This document shows, piece after piece, positions 6,541 to 7,586 of a stretch of DNA of 7,586 bases. A model generated the notes under the pieces. It was given only the letters and a program-made list of their open reading frames with translations, was not told the origin of the DNA and searched no databases. The DNA lies in the NCBI GenBank assembly GCA_022837205.1, contig JALHEL010000079.1, forward strand, positions 4,707 to 12,292. Direction: 5' to 3'. The DNA is from Leptolinea sp. (GTDB lineage Bacteria > Chloroflexota > Anaerolineae > Anaerolineales > Anaerolineaceae). The translations under genes were made by a program, and so were the position numbers. Each line of letters begins with the position of its first letter. Position 1 is the first letter of the stretch.

Positions 6541-7586
6541 ATGAAATATAGTCTGATAAATACTTCTGTAACAACAATCGATTCGCAAAAAATTTGGATG
6601 ATCAGAGATGCCGAAGGAAATCGATATCTGCAATCTGATCGACCGATAAAGGCATTGAAAAGTGAAAATAATGACAATATTTATTTATTGTCGCCTGAAA
6701 ATGCAAAGTGGTTGCGCAGCCAAATTCCTTGGTTAAACCCCCAACCTTTGGGATTAAAAACCAGCGTCGGGACAGGCGATCGCTTAGGGATTTCTACCCC
6801 TGGTCATATTCGAGCTTTTCAAGGGACCCAAATATCCCCCGTTTTGGCTCAACAATCTGTTCGAGAATTGATTCGAACTCATCGAACCGCTCAAATGGTG
6901 CTTGATGATGCAATGTGGGGCGTTTTTGAAGCGGGATGGAACCGTCCTTGGGGCGCCGATGCCGATCACTTAAAGACGATCGATGATATGAGAGAATACT
7001 ACGAAGCAGGATTTACATTCTTTACAATCGATCCGGGAGAATATGTTAAAAACCTTAATTCACTGGATAATATTCCTTTGCAATCATTATTAAATAGTAT
7101 TGATTATGATCTTTTAGCTACTTCTGAATCAGAATTGATTAATAACTATACGCATTTTCCCGATTCGTTAGACTTTATAACGGCTTCTGAACAAGATATC
7201 AAACGCGCTTTTATAAAATATGGCGGAGCAATCCATCATGTTCAAAAAATGTATTCTCAATTAAAAAGTTGGATGGGCAATAAACCGTTTGACTTCGAGG
7301 TATCGGTCGATGAGACGGATGAACCGACAACGATTTTTGAACATTATTTCATCGTTTGTGAATTAAAAAGGTTGGGCATCGAATGGACCTCGCTGGCACC
7401 TCGTTTTGTGGGAAAATTTGAAAAAGGAGTAGATTATCAGGGGAATTTACATGAATTCGAATCTGAATATCGAAAGCATGCCGCGATTCAAAAATATTTC
7501 GGAAATTATAAAATCAGTATCCATTCGGGAAGCGACAAATTCAGCATCTATAAAATTTGCGCTGTTAACAGTGAATATAAAACTCA
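6541..7586 (+). CDS. uxaE: Tagaturonate epimerase, N-terminal part (3' end outside window)
   Basis: UxaE epimerises D-tagaturonate and D-fructuronate, as characterised in Thermotoga maritima, and so links the galacturonate and glucuronate branches. Frame 1 is open without a stop from the ATG at 6541 to the right edge: 348 whole codons plus two bases. The full protein is expected to be roughly 450-500 residues, so most of the barrel is here. Recognisable blocks are GTGDRLG-ISTPGHI (77-90), FEVSVDETDEPTT (252-264), APRFVGKFEKGVDYQG (286-301) and IHSGSDKFSIYK (327-338). The Asp, Glu and His residues in these blocks are probable metal or substrate ligands. AAGGA at 6527-6531, nine bases before the ATG, fixes the start. 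It follows uxaC by 24 bases, so the two are almost certainly co-transcribed. The C-terminus cannot be assessed. Confidence 0.9.
   Translation, partial: MKYSLINTSVTTIDSQKIWMIRDAEGNRYLQSDRPIKALKSENNDNIYLLSPENAKWLRSQIPWLNPQPLGLKTSVGTGDRLGISTPGHIRAFQGTQISPVLAQQSVRELIRTHRTAQMVLDDAMWGVFEAGWNRPWGADADHLKTIDDMREYYEAGFTFFTIDPGEYVKNLNSLDNIPLQSLLNSIDYDLLATSESELINNYTHFPDSLDFITASEQDIKRAFIKYGGAIHHVQKMYSQLKSWMGNKPFDFEVSVDETDEPTTIFEHYFIVCELKRLGIEWTSLAPRFVGKFEKGVDYQGNLHEFESEYRKHAAIQKYFGNYKISIHSGSDKFSIYKICAVNSEYKT

Noticed and set aside
6708..6905. A 65-codon + strand open frame near the right end
   Set aside because: It is an out-of-frame shadow of the uxaE gene, whose own frame contains several conserved blocks.

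Overview
The window is 7.6 kb of moderately AT-rich bacterial DNA (low-to-mid 40s % GC by eye). It carries one tightly packed run of eight genes, all on the + strand. The first gene is cut by the left edge and the last by the right edge. Gaps between genes are 0 to 50 bases, one pair overlaps by 8 bases, and most starts have a purine-rich ribosome binding site. It therefore reads as the inside of a single sugar-catabolism operon. No gene-free stretch exceeds 300 bases. I saw no RNA genes, mobile elements, CRISPR arrays or convincing promoters.

Layout, left to right: the C-terminal end of an N-acetylglucosamine-6-phosphate deacetylase (NagA type, 1-315); a glucosamine-6-phosphate deaminase/isomerase (NagB type, 346-1122); a small SGNH/GDSL hydrolase without a signal peptide (1141-1776); three consecutive, strongly diverged members of the uroporphyrinogen decarboxylase (URO-D)/corrinoid methyltransferase superfamily (1777-2928, 2935-4011, 4004-5041); a uronate isomerase (UxaC type, 5092-6516); and the N-terminal three quarters or so of a tagaturonate epimerase (UxaE type, 6541 to the right edge).

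The outer genes fit known pathways. NagA and NagB convert GlcNAc-6-phosphate to fructose-6-phosphate, acetate and ammonia. UxaC converts glucuronate to fructuronate or galacturonate to tagaturonate, and UxaE interconverts the two keto-acids, so either uronate can leave through one reductase branch encoded elsewhere. Together they suggest growth on material containing both amino sugar and hexuronic acid. The three URO-D-fold genes in the middle have no assigned job in either pathway. Two keep a His-x-Cys-Gly metal motif like that of the zinc methyltransferases MtaA/MtbA; the third has His-Asn-Asp-Thr instead. They are the least explained part of the window. One idea, which is inference only, is that they remove methyl groups from O-methylated sugars such as 4-O-methylglucuronate.

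The host is a bacterium. URO-D-fold methyltransferase-like paralogs in sugar operons suggest an anaerobic or fermentative lineage (for example Chloroflexota, Lentisphaerota or Bacillota), but the phylum cannot be fixed from this sequence.
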